Positions 25,109-32,705 of a DNA stretch of 36,317 nucleotides are shown here, piece after piece (the first letter of the stretch is position 1; the number at the start of each line of letters is the position of its first letter). The stretch comes from Candidatus Erwinia dacicola (GTDB lineage: Bacteria; Pseudomonadota; Gammaproteobacteria; Enterobacterales; Enterobacteriaceae), in contig NZ_MAYS01000057.1 in assembly GCF_001756855.1 (NCBI RefSeq), positions 1 to 36,317 on the forward strand, given 5' to 3'. A program made the position numbers and the translations under genes. The notes under the pieces were generated by a model. The model was not told the origin of the DNA, did no database searches, and saw nothing but the letters and a program-made list of their open reading frames with translations.

Positions 25109-25343
25109 TGACGTTTTTAAAGATTTGTGCCTCATTCTCCGGCTACATAAGGACAAGGACTATATTGAAGAACTTTTTATCAGGAAGGGGTGGGATGTAA
25201 GCCGGGCCAAAATCAACGCATGGAGTAAGCGTGCAGGGGACTTTAATCGCGACTTTCGCCCTATGCCTGAAAAGGCCTTGCGGGACTTTATCGATGCCTT
25301 GAAAGAGGAAAAACTGATTGAAGACGACTCTTCGGCAGTGTAA
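25083..25343 (+). CDS. DUF1456 (YehS)-like single-repeat protein, 86 aa
   Basis: The ATG at 25083 is preceded by GGAGAG at good distance and lies inside the end of the preceding gene, so the two are co-translated. The sequence TNDVFKDLCLILRLHKD, then GWDVSRAKINAWSKRAGD and KALRDFIDALKEEKL follows one repeat of the DUF1456/YehS domain, which is normally present twice. The pattern is compatible with a small helical DNA-binding regulator, comparable in position to anti-CRISPR-associated (aca) genes, but this is inference. Confidence 0.7.
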   Translation: MSVSTIPTNDVFKDLCLILRLHKDKDYIEELFIRKGWDVSRAKINAWSKRAGDFNRDFRPMPEKALRDFIDALKEEKLIEDDSSAV

Positions 25344-25348
25344 GTTAA

Positions 25349-25464
25349 AAAAACTGCTGAACAAGCAGCTTAGAAAATTCTGTCGTAGAGTCTGCAGTCT
25401 ACTGCCGGACAGGCAGCTTAGAAAATTCCACTGGAAAGAAAGTTATCCACTGCCGAACAGGCAG
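25349..25464 (+). CRISPR. Mini-array of three CRISPR I-F-like repeats with 20-nt spacing
   Basis: Cores start at 25353, 25401 and 25449, exactly 48 bp apart: ACTGCTGAACAAGCAG, ACTGCCGGACAGGCAG and ACTGCCGAACAGGCAG. The first two continue with CTTAGAAA, identical to the 3' end of type I-F repeats. The third lacks that tail. In the first repeat the stem pair CTGCC/GGCAG has become CTGCT/AGCAG, a compensated change. With 28-nt repeats the two intervals are 20 nt, much shorter than the usual 32-nt I-F spacers. No cas genes or leader are present. Confidence 0.8.
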
Positions 25465-26164
25465 AGTTGTTAAGGTGCAGTACGCGCATAGTCCCCCATG
25501 TTTTAAGCGCGTATTACACCCCGCCTCCATAGCAACTTTTGTTACCTCACATCCTCTTCATCTCGCATGTTTCAGATGGAATAAAAATCCCCTCTTCTGT
25601 TGCCTGATTCAACCACTTCTGCCCGTGCAGGTAATGCCTCCTAACCGATTGTCGGTGGCGTGGTGCTGCAGCTGCAGGTCCTAAAAGAAAAACAGCATGG
25701 CCCCCTTCGGCTCCCCGTCCGTTCCGTCCGGGTCGTCAAGCCCGACTGCGCTAAGCGGCAAGCCGCTAAGCTCCGCCGAACCCCGCAGGCGGGTTTCGGG
25801 CCTGACGGCTAGGGTCTGATGGCAACGTCAAGGTCAACCCCCGCAGCCGGCTATCGCCGGCGCACTCACTGGCCGCGCAGCGGCCGCTGAGGACGCCACG
25901 CCGTTCCGCCGTGTCGGGTGTGTTCGTGCTCATCTCAACATCCGTGCCCCCACTCCCGGCGGTTCTTCGCGGAGGGCTGGTCGTAGCACCGCCGGTTCGG
26001 GCAGAAAGGGGTGAAATGCACGTCGCCTAAAACTTTTTGCCTGGAGCCGCAAAAACTTTTCGTCGTCGCCCCTTTATGCCCTCTCTTCGTCGTTGCTCCT
26101 TTGCCCTTTGCCGCGATGAACTCACCGAGAGATGGCATAAGCCACCGACAACAGGAGAACCAGC
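25465..26164 (+). other. Intergenic block with leading-region repeat module 2
   Basis: 25465-25690 holds nothing that I can interpret. 25694-25823 is the second copy of the module at 20565-20691. 25840-25935 resembles part of the 311-bp repeat (CACTCACTGGCC and GCCGCTGAGGAC), then the similarity fades. The block ends at the ribosome-binding site of the gene at 26165. Confidence 0.5.
25694..25823 (+). repeat. Leading-region repeat module 2, copy C
   Basis: About 130 bp related to 20565-20691. The central hairpin is AAGCGGC-AA-GCCGCTT-like, compensated relative to the other copy, and CCCGCAGGCGGG follows where the other copy has CCCGCACGCGGG. Confidence 0.8.
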
Positions 26165-26554
26165 ATGAACACACAGAACATCAAAACCGCCGCTTCTGAA
26201 TCTTCCGAAAGATGGGGGGAAGGGCAGGAAATCAGGGGTGTCAGCCCGGCGCTGGCTGAACGTCTTAAATATCTAAAAATCTGGCGTGAAGAACGTATGT
26301 TGGCATGTGAGCGCGAGGAGCTGCTGTTCGGGACGCTGATAAATATGGCTGATGACGTGTGCAGGACTGTCACCAACTGGTCGGTGCCGCGCCCTGTCAT
26401 GCCACTTTCATCCGTACAGGCCTGGGCTGAAGCCCGGAAAATTGCGCTGAGTCTGTACGGGGAGTTGGGCCAGGCGGCATGGAGCTATGCGGTCGACTAT
26501 CTGAAAACTGAACTTAGCGCCGGTTACGCCATGTTCAAAGCCGACATCGCCTGA
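26165..26554 (+). CDS. Hypothetical leading-region protein, 129 aa
   Basis: The ATG is preceded by ACAGGAG. The protein is helical without membrane segments or motifs. Its first 15 residues (MNTQNIKTAASESSE) echo the shared N termini of the DUF3560 and ParB-like proteins, in keeping with its position behind a related repeat. Function unknown. Confidence 0.65.
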   Translation: MNTQNIKTAASESSERWGEGQEIRGVSPALAERLKYLKIWREERMLACEREELLFGTLINMADDVCRTVTNWSVPRPVMPLSSVQAWAEARKIALSLYGELGQAAWSYAVDYLKTELSAGYAMFKADIA

Positions 26555-26615
26555 TCCACAAACATCACACGAACCCGGCCCGCCTCCGGTGGGCCAGAAA
26601 CAGAAGGAATGCAGC

Positions 26616-27077
26616 ATGACACAGAACCAGACGGCAGTAGCAATCTACCCTGAAAAGGTGTTTTTCAGCCCATCGCTGTTTATCGGCTGGCACGCGGTGC
26701 GCGTCAGCGGTAAATGGCGAACCAGAGCCGACGGCAGAACGCTGGACGAACTGCGCCAGACTTGGCCGGATATGGTGCTGGGAAAATTGAGTGACTATCA
26801 GGCCCTGTCCGATGCCCGGCACTATACGCCCGTGAAGGAAATCGACGAGGCGCGCTTCACCGACCAGCTGGAGGTACTGCCTCCGGAAGACTGGCAGTGT
26901 CTAGGCAAAGGGCTGGGGCAGTCGTTTAAGTCGTCAGAATACTGGAGTGGGGACGTCACGGACATTTTTGCCCACGTTCAGGGGCGTTTCTTTGAGTTTC
27001 GTGACCGCTGCACGCTGTCGCATCAGGATATCGTGGCGCGTATTCAGAAGGAGGTGTTTGACCGGGAGCAGGCGTAA
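26616..27077 (+). CDS. Hypothetical leading-region protein, possibly DUF1419, 153 aa
   Basis: I prefer the ATG at 26616, which has GAAGGAA upstream, over an in-frame start at 26589. The region LEVLPPEDWQCLGKG and VQGRFFEFRDRCTLSHQDIVARI resembles the plasmid-borne DUF1419 family, though this is from memory and not firm. No catalytic motif is visible. A GC-hairpin with one wobble pair lies between the preceding gene and this start. Confidence 0.65.
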   Translation: MTQNQTAVAIYPEKVFFSPSLFIGWHAVRVSGKWRTRADGRTLDELRQTWPDMVLGKLSDYQALSDARHYTPVKEIDEARFTDQLEVLPPEDWQCLGKGLGQSFKSSEYWSGDVTDIFAHVQGRFFEFRDRCTLSHQDIVARIQKEVFDREQA

Positions 27078-27080
27078 AAA

Positions 27081-27102
27081 AAGCAGAGCAAAGGCTCTGC
27101 TT
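27081..27102 (-). terminator. Intrinsic terminator, minus-strand oriented
   Basis: A perfect 9-bp stem, AAGCAGAGC and GCTCTGCTT, with a 4-base loop. Read on the minus strand it is followed by TTTTTT, so it could stop transcription leaving the transposase region leftward. On the plus strand it has only the TT of its own stem and is a weak terminator for the gene ending at 27077. Confidence 0.6.
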
Positions 27103-27161
27103 CATTACGGTCAACTGCGCTAACAGCTGGCCATCATCAACAAAATCAAATGAGGTTAATC

Positions 27162-27410
27162 ATGGAACTTGCTGAAGTCACAATCATTGCACCAACGGCG
27201 GGATATGTAAAGTCTGACGTGACCGCGCCACACGTCCGGGTGATGCATGGAAGCATCGCCGCGCAGGATATCGCTCCGGAAATTCGGGCCAGAGGCCGCC
27301 ACGTTGCCCGCTGTTCGCAGAAACGGCGGTCAGTGCGCGTCCCCGCGATGCGCGGCAGCGAATGGGGGCAGTTCCTGCGCACCCTTGAATTAACCCGGGC
27401 ACTGGCCTGA
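27162..27410 (+). CDS. Hypothetical leading-region protein, 82 aa
   Basis: The ATG at 27162 is preceded by TGAGGT; an ATG four codons upstream lies on top of that ribosome-binding site. The C-terminal half is very basic (RARGRHVARCSQKRRSVRVP), which suggests nucleic-acid or membrane-surface binding. The family is unknown. A GCCGCCCC hairpin follows (27421-27440). Confidence 0.55.
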   Translation: MELAEVTIIAPTAGYVKSDVTAPHVRVMHGSIAAQDIAPEIRARGRHVARCSQKRRSVRVPAMRGSEWGQFLRTLELTRALA

Positions 27411-27420
27411 ACCACGGAGT

Positions 27421-27440
27421 GCCGCCCCTGTCGGGGCGGC
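27421..27440 (+). repeat. GCCGCCCC hairpin, second copy
   Basis: A perfect 8-bp stem identical to that at 22981-23000 but with loop TGTC, again located between a stop codon and the ribosome-binding site of the next gene (here 27458). Confidence 0.85.
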
Positions 27441-27457
27441 AGTAAGGAGAACCGATC

Positions 27458-27997
27458 ATGCTAAATCTGACGTTACGCAAAACCCCTGTATGTACGGCGC
27501 TATCAGGCGTCTGCCTTCTGGTACTGGACAACGATGACCAGGCGCTATTCATCAACGGTGACTACATCAGCGAGCTGGCAGAAACCCCCGCCCTGGCGGA
27601 CGTGGGGCGGCTCACGGCGGCAGCGATGGGCGTGCCGCTCAAACGGCTGGAACTACCGGAACCTGCCGGGGAATGGTGTTGGGGAGATATCACCGAACGC
27701 CTGAATAGCACGGCGGCTACGCTGGATGCACGGGCTAAAGTGACAATTCTGGAATGTGCGCTGAAGAGCGGCCGGGGCTTTCATTTCTGCAATCATCCGT
27801 TGCTCAGTGGCAGCAACAGCGATCTGTGGTTCCCCCGTCAGGAAGGGGAAAGCCTGCACGAAGCCGTGGAGCGAGTGATGGTGATGAACCACCAGGCAGA
27901 AAACGTGACGCGGCTGGAACCTGTTGCCGGGGTCCGCTTGGAAAACGGAAAATATCCTACGCTAAGCCTGTTTTTTGTACAGACTACTATTCACTGA
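27458..27997 (+). pseudogene. Leading-region gene truncated by a Tn3-family transposon
   Basis: The start has AAGGAG and the protein is well formed up to about residue 157 (NVTRLEPVA). From 27929 the frame runs into the transposon inverted repeat, so the last 22 or so residues (VRLENGKYPTLSLFF and onward) are transposon-encoded. The native C terminus is missing and I did not find it on the far side of the element. The family is not recognised. The product may still be made as a hybrid. Confidence 0.65.
27929..27967. repeat. Tn3-family terminal inverted repeat
   Basis: It begins GGGGTC and contains GGAAAACGGAAAAT and CGCTAAGC, the pattern of Tn3-family ends and closest to what I remember of Tn5393. 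It overlaps the last codons of the transposase gene, as is usual in this family. Confidence 0.85.
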
Positions 27998-30946
27998 GCG
28001 TAATGCGCGGTATTTACCCTGTCCCAGTTTGAGGTTTGTTCTCCAGACGTAATCCCCGCTCAGGTTGATGTGTTCCCATCCCAGCGGTGACAGATGAGAA
28101 ATCAGCTGCTCATTTAGTGGGATCCCTTTTCGCTTCAGAGAATCTATGGCTCTTTCTATATATACCGTATTCCACAGTGAGATCGCCGCAGTCAGCAATG
28201 TCAGCCCGCTGGCCCGGTAGCTCTGGTTTTCCAGTCCCCGATCTCTGATTTCCCCCAGTCGGTGCATAAAGACTGCTCGCGCAAGGGCATTGCGGGCCTC
28301 ACCTTTATTCAACCCAGCCTGTACTCGTCGACGCAGCGAAGGATCCCGGAACCAGTCCAACATAAACAATGACCTTTCTATGCGGCCAATCTCCCTCAGA
28401 GCCTTTGCCAGACCATTCTGTTTAGGATAGCTGGCCAGCTTTTTCATCATCAGTGATGCTGTTACCGTTCCCTGCTTTATAGAACTTGCCAGACGCAGTA
28501 CCTCATGCCAGTGGGTTTCAATTTCCTTCAGATTCAGGCTGGTTGAGGAGATGATTGACTGAAGCCCCGGATACAACTCAGCTTTCCCATGGATAAACAG
28601 CCGCTTGTCATGAAGATCCCGGATCCTTGGCGCAAAAGCGAATCCGAGCAGATGCATTAGCGCGAAAACATGCTCAGTGAAACCTGCGGTGTCAGTATAA
28701 TGCTCTGTAATTTCCAGATCGGTTTCGTGATACAGCAGACCATCAAGTACGTGTGTTGAGTCCCGCACGCGGCTGATGACTTTGGTGTAAAACGGGCTGT
28801 ACTGGTCCGAAATATGTGTATAAATTTGCACGCCTGGCTCCTGACCGTATTTCAGATTGACCTGACCCGCATAACGCCCGTGACTCCCCACCCGAAAGTT
28901 CTGTCCGTCAGACGATGACGTTGTTCCATCGCCCCAGAATGCTGCCAGAGGCCGCTTTTTCTGCGCATTAACCACCTCGGCCAGCGCGGCTGAATAGGTT
29001 TCATCCCTGATGTACCAGGCCTGAATGCCCTCGAGTGACGATTTTGTCGTTCCCGGACAGGATTCGGCCATCTTTGTCAGCCCAAGGTTGATCCCATCGG
29101 CAAGTATGGTGGTCAGTAACAACTTTCTGTCTTTAGGTTTAACGTGATTATTTTTGAGGTGTGTGAAATGTCGGGTAAAACCCGTCCAGCCATCCACTTC
29201 ATCCAGCATTTCAGTAATTTTAGGGTGAGGCAGCATGCCATAAACCAGATCACCAAAAGGGGATGCTGCTGAAGGGACACTATTATCCAGCGGGGTAATT
29301 TTCACGCCTTTATCTGATATATCAACATCGGGTAAATCACCGGCCAGCGCCATTGCATTAACTTCCTCCAGGCGCGATGCCAGAAGCGTCAAACGGCTCT
29401 CGATGTATTCATGGCAATCGCCCGGAACAGCAAGGGGTAACAGGTAATCCCTGAGTGATTTTTTAAAATCGCCGGACGGGATCAGATAATCATCGAAATT
29501 CCTGTAGCGGCGAGACCCTTTTACCCAGATGTCACCTGAACGCAAGGCTCCCTTCAGCTCGTTCAGCACGCAAAATTCGTAATATTTTCGGTCAATGCCG
29601 GTGGGAGTGATCACCACCTTTCTCCAGCTTTCCGGGATAAACCCGGTTGGCGCGGAAGGTGGTACTTTTCGGAGTTGTTTTCGATACATCTCTCTGAAGG
29701 TATCAAGCGCGTCACAGAGCTGCATTGCGGTGGGTGCAGCCCTGAACTGCAACGCGGACAGCATCCGGGGGGCGTATTTACGCAGCGTACTGTATTTTTC
29801 TGTGATCAGATGCAACGGGTCGAAGTTGTCCTTACGTGACAGGAGCCGCGTCTCTTCCATGCTGTTGATAAATTCCTGCCAGGGAAGGACGCCTTCTATT
29901 GCGGCCCAGGGATCTTCACCGGATTCTCTGGCATTAAGCAATGCCTGCCCGACGGTAACGTATTGCTTCAGCTTACTCTGAATCAGCTTTCCCGTTTGCT
30001 GGAGTCGTTCGGCCTGTGTGCGTTTTGCCCAGCTGAACAGACTGCCAAGAATACGCTCGTGCAAATCAATAACTTCGTCAGTCAGGGTGGCCCTGGCCTC
30101 CGATATGACACAAACCAGAGAGGCATAACGGCGAACATCCGTGAATTTTGCCAGGTCCCGGCTACTCATTTTCCTGCCTTCGCGTGCGAGTTTCAGGAGC
30201 CTGTTCTGGTGAACGGAAAGCGCAATACCGTCTGGCAGTGCCAGCGACTCTATCGCATTTAACCGGTCGATATGTTGCAGGACATTCTTACCATTAATTT
30301 TCCCCGGAGGCTGGAGCATCCAGGCCAGCCGTGAAGGTTGCTCACCCTCAGATACCAGCAGACGGTCCAGCGCCGCTTTATGTCCCGGTTCAAGCTGCGC
30401 GGTCAGCGCAGAAAATACCGCCCTGTCTGCAAGCGTTGTTGCTTCGGCCAGAGTTCGCTCGATGACATCAACAGAAGGGAAAATGACATTATTACTGTGG
30501 AGCCAGGAAAGCATTTCTTCCGCAAGCAAAAAACCTCTGTCTGTCCGCATGGCGTGGGGGTAAAGGTGACGAATGCAAATTTTTTGCAGTGCCCGGTTGA
30601 ATGGGGATAATTCCAGGTAGCGGTAGAGTTCAGCCAGATGCTCCCAGCGGGTGACCTCTCTTGAGGCATACTCGGCCCACAAATCAGGCTGAAGTTTCAA
30701 ATGCGCTGCCAGCCGGGAAACAACACCGTCGTGAGGTGACATACTTTTGTCAGGGGGAAACCCCGGCCCCCGCAAATAGCAGAGTAAAACAGCAAAGCCC
30801 AGGCGATTAGCGGGTCTGCGGTGTTTATTAATAAGCGCGAGGTCATGTTCACTCAAAAAGCACATGCGCGTCAGAAGAACGTCATCATCCGGCACGACCA
30901 GCAAGCGTTCTTTTTCTTCACTACTGAGTATTTGTCTCCGTGGCAT
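27962..30946 (-). CDS. tnpA: Tn3-family transposase TnpA
   Basis: A 994-residue protein, the normal size for Tn3-family transposases. The N terminus has the DUF4158-like start (ILSSEEKERLLVVP, then NRLGFAVLLCYLRGPGFPP). The catalytic region carries FWGDGTTSSSDGQ and HYTDTAGFTEH (two DDE aspartates), and the C terminus contains the helical LSPLGWEHINLSGDYVW. It acts on 38-bp-type ends by a DDE mechanism and makes cointegrates. The gene is intact but its element is not. Confidence 0.95.
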   Translation of the reverse strand: MPRRQILSSEEKERLLVVPDDDVLLTRMCFLSEHDLALINKHRRPANRLGFAVLLCYLRGPGFPPDKSMSPHDGVVSRLAAHLKLQPDLWAEYASREVTRWEHLAELYRYLELSPFNRALQKICIRHLYPHAMRTDRGFLLAEEMLSWLHSNNVIFPSVDVIERTLAEATTLADRAVFSALTAQLEPGHKAALDRLLVSEGEQPSRLAWMLQPPGKINGKNVLQHIDRLNAIESLALPDGIALSVHQNRLLKLAREGRKMSSRDLAKFTDVRRYASLVCVISEARATLTDEVIDLHERILGSLFSWAKRTQAERLQQTGKLIQSKLKQYVTVGQALLNARESGEDPWAAIEGVLPWQEFINSMEETRLLSRKDNFDPLHLITEKYSTLRKYAPRMLSALQFRAAPTAMQLCDALDTFREMYRKQLRKVPPSAPTGFIPESWRKVVITPTGIDRKYYEFCVLNELKGALRSGDIWVKGSRRYRNFDDYLIPSGDFKKSLRDYLLPLAVPGDCHEYIESRLTLLASRLEEVNAMALAGDLPDVDISDKGVKITPLDNSVPSAASPFGDLVYGMLPHPKITEMLDEVDGWTGFTRHFTHLKNNHVKPKDRKLLLTTILADGINLGLTKMAESCPGTTKSSLEGIQAWYIRDETYSAALAEVVNAQKKRPLAAFWGDGTTSSSDGQNFRVGSHGRYAGQVNLKYGQEPGVQIYTHISDQYSPFYTKVISRVRDSTHVLDGLLYHETDLEITEHYTDTAGFTEHVFALMHLLGFAFAPRIRDLHDKRLFIHGKAELYPGLQSIISSTSLNLKEIETHWHEVLRLASSIKQGTVTASLMMKKLASYPKQNGLAKALREIGRIERSLFMLDWFRDPSLRRRVQAGLNKGEARNALARAVFMHRLGEIRDRGLENQSYRASGLTLLTAAISLWNTVYIERAIDSLKRKGIPLNEQLISHLSPLGWEHINLSGDYVWRTNLKLGQGKYRALRSVNSSLYKKQA

Positions 30947-31081
30947 AGATGCTTTCTCTGCATATAGTTTATTCTAGTTATCACCTCACACTGACCGAAA
31001 CCGGTCGGTTTTGTACATACCAATGAGGTATACCCTAATATGACGGGCTGACGCGCCCGCAGGGCTTGCCCAACCCCTCCC

Positions 31082-31106
31082 CTGTTCAGAAACGAGTTCT
31101 GAACAG
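31082..31106. repeat. Perfect inverted repeat, 10-bp arms
   Basis: CTGTTCAGAA and TTCTGAACAG separated by ACGAG. It could fold in RNA or be a dimeric protein site; no T run follows. The function is unknown. Confidence 0.7.
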
Positions 31107-31322
31107 ACTTACGGTTTTCGCTGCTAGTCAATAAAATTAAATACGAACATCAGAAATATCTTCCGGACACTTTTTCCCGATAGTGCCGAAATGTCCAATA
31201 TGGATAGCATTTTTCGTCCATTGCAGAAGGGCCGCATCGAGTGCCATAAGATGGCAAATATAATGCTGGGCAGAAAGCTCTGTATGTCTAACTACAAGGG
31301 GTATTGAATGAGGGGCGTAAAA

Positions 31323-31342
31323 AAGGCCGCTAGCGCGGCCTT
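31323..31342 (-). terminator. Intrinsic terminator after the small membrane protein gene
   Basis: An 8-bp GC-rich stem, AAGGCCGC and GCGGCCTT with loop TAGC. On the minus strand it runs into TTTTTT, directly after the stop of the gene at 31345. Confidence 0.75.
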
Positions 31343-31344
31343 AT

Positions 31345-31548
31345 TCAGACTTTAAGTGGGTGCTTTATGCCATGTAAAGAGTAAATGCCAGTGACCACAT
31401 GGAAAGCAAGTAACCCATATGCAAAGCCGCACGATGTCCAGAAGTGAGCAAAACTATCCGCATCACCACTGTAAGAAGCGAATATAAAGAATAGCTGAGC
31501 CAGGCAACCTGCAACAAATATAACCATCGTATGTTTAGCAATGTTCAT
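31345..31548 (-). CDS. Small two-helix membrane protein, 67 aa
   Basis: I chose the ATG at 31548 because AAAGGAG lies seven bases upstream; the longer frame has no such signal. Two hydrophobic helices lie at about residues 8-26 and 39-57. The family is unknown. It has its own terminator (31323-31342). Confidence 0.6.
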   Translation of the reverse strand: MNIAKHTMVIFVAGCLAQLFFIFASYSGDADSFAHFWTSCGFAYGLLAFHVVTGIYSLHGIKHPLKV

Positions 31549-31630
31549 TAGTCGGCTCCTTTTTTTCAATTACACCAGGCCAGATCCCGCACAGTCAGCA
31601 GAACTGGACAGAATGACCTGAACGCCCATT

Positions 31631-31654
31631 AACAAGATAACAAGATAACAAGAT
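31631..31654. repeat. Three 8-bp repeats downstream of the RHH gene, cassette 2
   Basis: Three copies of AACAAGAT head to tail, immediately after the RHH stop. The same octamer register is found in five copies at 32706-32745, in the same orientation, so the parA/RHH cassette is flanked by this repeat on both sides. Confidence 0.8.
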
Positions 31655-31655
31655 G

Positions 31656-31958
31656 TTATTTTTGTTTTGCTACTGCTATCAATCGTGATATCTCTGTTTT
31701 TGGTAGTGTCTTTAGTGCTTCTATCGCCGCCCTGACAACATCAGAACGATTCACTCTGCCTTTGCCTGAAACCATCTCTGCCGTTATAAGCTCATCAATG
31801 TCTTTTAGGTTTTCTTCAAAAAAGGAAACACTCACTGGTTTTGCTTTGCTTACAACCGATAATTTATCTGATGACTTTTTGGCATTATCAAGACCAGCCG
31901 TGCCACCGTTAATAAATGCTGCCTCGTCACGAGGTGGAGTGTTTGCTCTATTTCTCAC
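31656..31958 (-). CDS. Ribbon-helix-helix partition adaptor, cassette 2
   Basis: A 100-residue protein with a polar N-terminal arm and a C-terminal RHH-like domain (AKPVSVSFFEENLKDIDELI, then GRVNRSDVVRAAIEAL). The start is a GTG that overlaps the parA stop (GTGA). It would bind the flanking octamer repeats and stimulate ParA. It is not closely similar to the RHH protein of cassette 1. Confidence 0.78.
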   Translation of the reverse strand: MRNRANTPPRDEAAFINGGTAGLDNAKKSSDKLSVVSKAKPVSVSFFEENLKDIDELITAEMVSGKGRVNRSDVVRAAIEALKTLPKTEISRLIAVAKQK

Positions 31959-32581
31959 AGAATAACCTCTTTAACTAACGCTTCGATTTCTTGCTGTGCT
32001 TTATCATTTTGCGTTTCAAAAATTGTCATTGATTCGGCCCAGGCATCTCGATGTGCTTTACGATCACATACTCGGGAGTTCGCCAGATGCATTTCAGGAT
32101 AATCCTTGAGTACTTCAGCTGCCTGATTGGCTTCATTAACAAACATGTTTGTAGGAGTCATGTTTAAAACGAGATATCCCCGAACATCCTCATTAAAATT
32201 TTTTGCTGCTGTAAAAACGGAGCATGTATGAGGTACAACATCCAGGTCCATCTGCGAAGGACGCAAAGGAGATATGAATACATCAGCGGCCATCAATCCA
32301 CTACGCATTTCTGCACTATCACGGCCAGCACAGTCTGCAATGACAAAATCATAGGATTTTTCGTGTTCCTTTAACATTGCTTTGATGTTGCCTGTTGCGC
32401 CTGTTACCGGAATATGGAGGAAATCTTCAGGGCGATTGTTGTACCAGGTTAAAACTGATTTCTGGTCATCTGCGTCGACAATAATCACGCGATTACCTAA
32501 TGACATCAGATATGCGGCTATTGATACCGCTAGTGTACTTTTACCAACACCACCTTTTTGACTACCTAATACAATTATCAT
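31955..32581 (-). CDS. parA: ParA-type partition ATPase, cassette 2
   Basis: A 208-residue small ParA with an orthodox deviant Walker A motif, KGGVGKST at residues 9-16, followed by VIIVDADDQKS and, for Walker B, FVIADCAGRD. No N-terminal HTH is present, hence type Ib. Downstream coupling to the RHH gene and upstream operator palindrome and repeats complete the cassette. It has the same layout as the ParA at 9901-10542 but is clearly diverged. Confidence 0.92.
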   Translation of the reverse strand: MIIVLGSQKGGVGKSTLAVSIAAYLMSLGNRVIIVDADDQKSVLTWYNNRPEDFLHIPVTGATGNIKAMLKEHEKSYDFVIADCAGRDSAEMRSGLMAADVFISPLRPSQMDLDVVPHTCSVFTAAKNFNEDVRGYLVLNMTPTNMFVNEANQAAEVLKDYPEMHLANSRVCDRKAHRDAWAESMTIFETQNDKAQQEIEALVKEVIL

Positions 32582-32591
32582 TATAACCTCA

Positions 32592-32620
32592 TATTAAGTT
32601 GTTAAGTTAACAACTTAATA
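32592..32620 (-). promoter_or_regulatory. Palindromic operator upstream of parA cassette 2
   Basis: A perfect inverted repeat with 14-bp arms, TATTAAGTTGTTAA and TTAACAACTTAATA, around a single G. It starts 10 bases upstream of the parA ATG, so it is a probable autoregulatory site. Confidence 0.75.
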
Positions 32621-32705
32621 TTGCCACCAGGGCATGGATTACGCAATTATTTTATTAAGTTAATAATTTATTATATTGGTAACTGTCTGATTTATAATTT
32701 AATTA

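Larger units (their letters stand above)
27929..31135 (-). mobile_element. Truncated Tn3-family transposon
   Basis: The element has one terminal repeat (27929-27967) and a full-length transposase gene reading toward it. To the right of the transposase, where a res site, a resolvase gene and the opposite terminal repeat are expected, there are only about 400 non-coding bases and then unrelated plasmid genes. No resolvase or matching GACCCC end was found. The right boundary given is approximate. As a one-ended remnant it is probably immobile. Confidence 0.7.
30947..31344. other. Non-coding sequence right of the transposase
   Basis: No gene. Notable are AAACCGGTCGGTTT near 31000, GGTATACC at about 31027, and a perfect inverted repeat with 10-bp arms CTGTTCAGAA/TTCTGAACAG at 31082-31106. 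These could be remains of a res site or an unrelated insertion junction. Confidence 0.4.

Noticed and set aside
25349-25464. Functional adaptive CRISPR array
   Set aside because: Only three repeats, 20-nt intervals, a degenerate last repeat, and no cas genes or leader; better explained as repeat-derived RNA with another role.
27081-27102. Plus-strand terminator after the gene ending at 27077
   Set aside because: The T run is on the minus-strand side only; on the plus strand the stem is followed by CATTACGG.
30947-31344. Second terminal inverted repeat and resolvase of the Tn3-family element
   Set aside because: I looked for the complement of the 27929-27967 end and for a serine resolvase gene; neither is present up to the window end.
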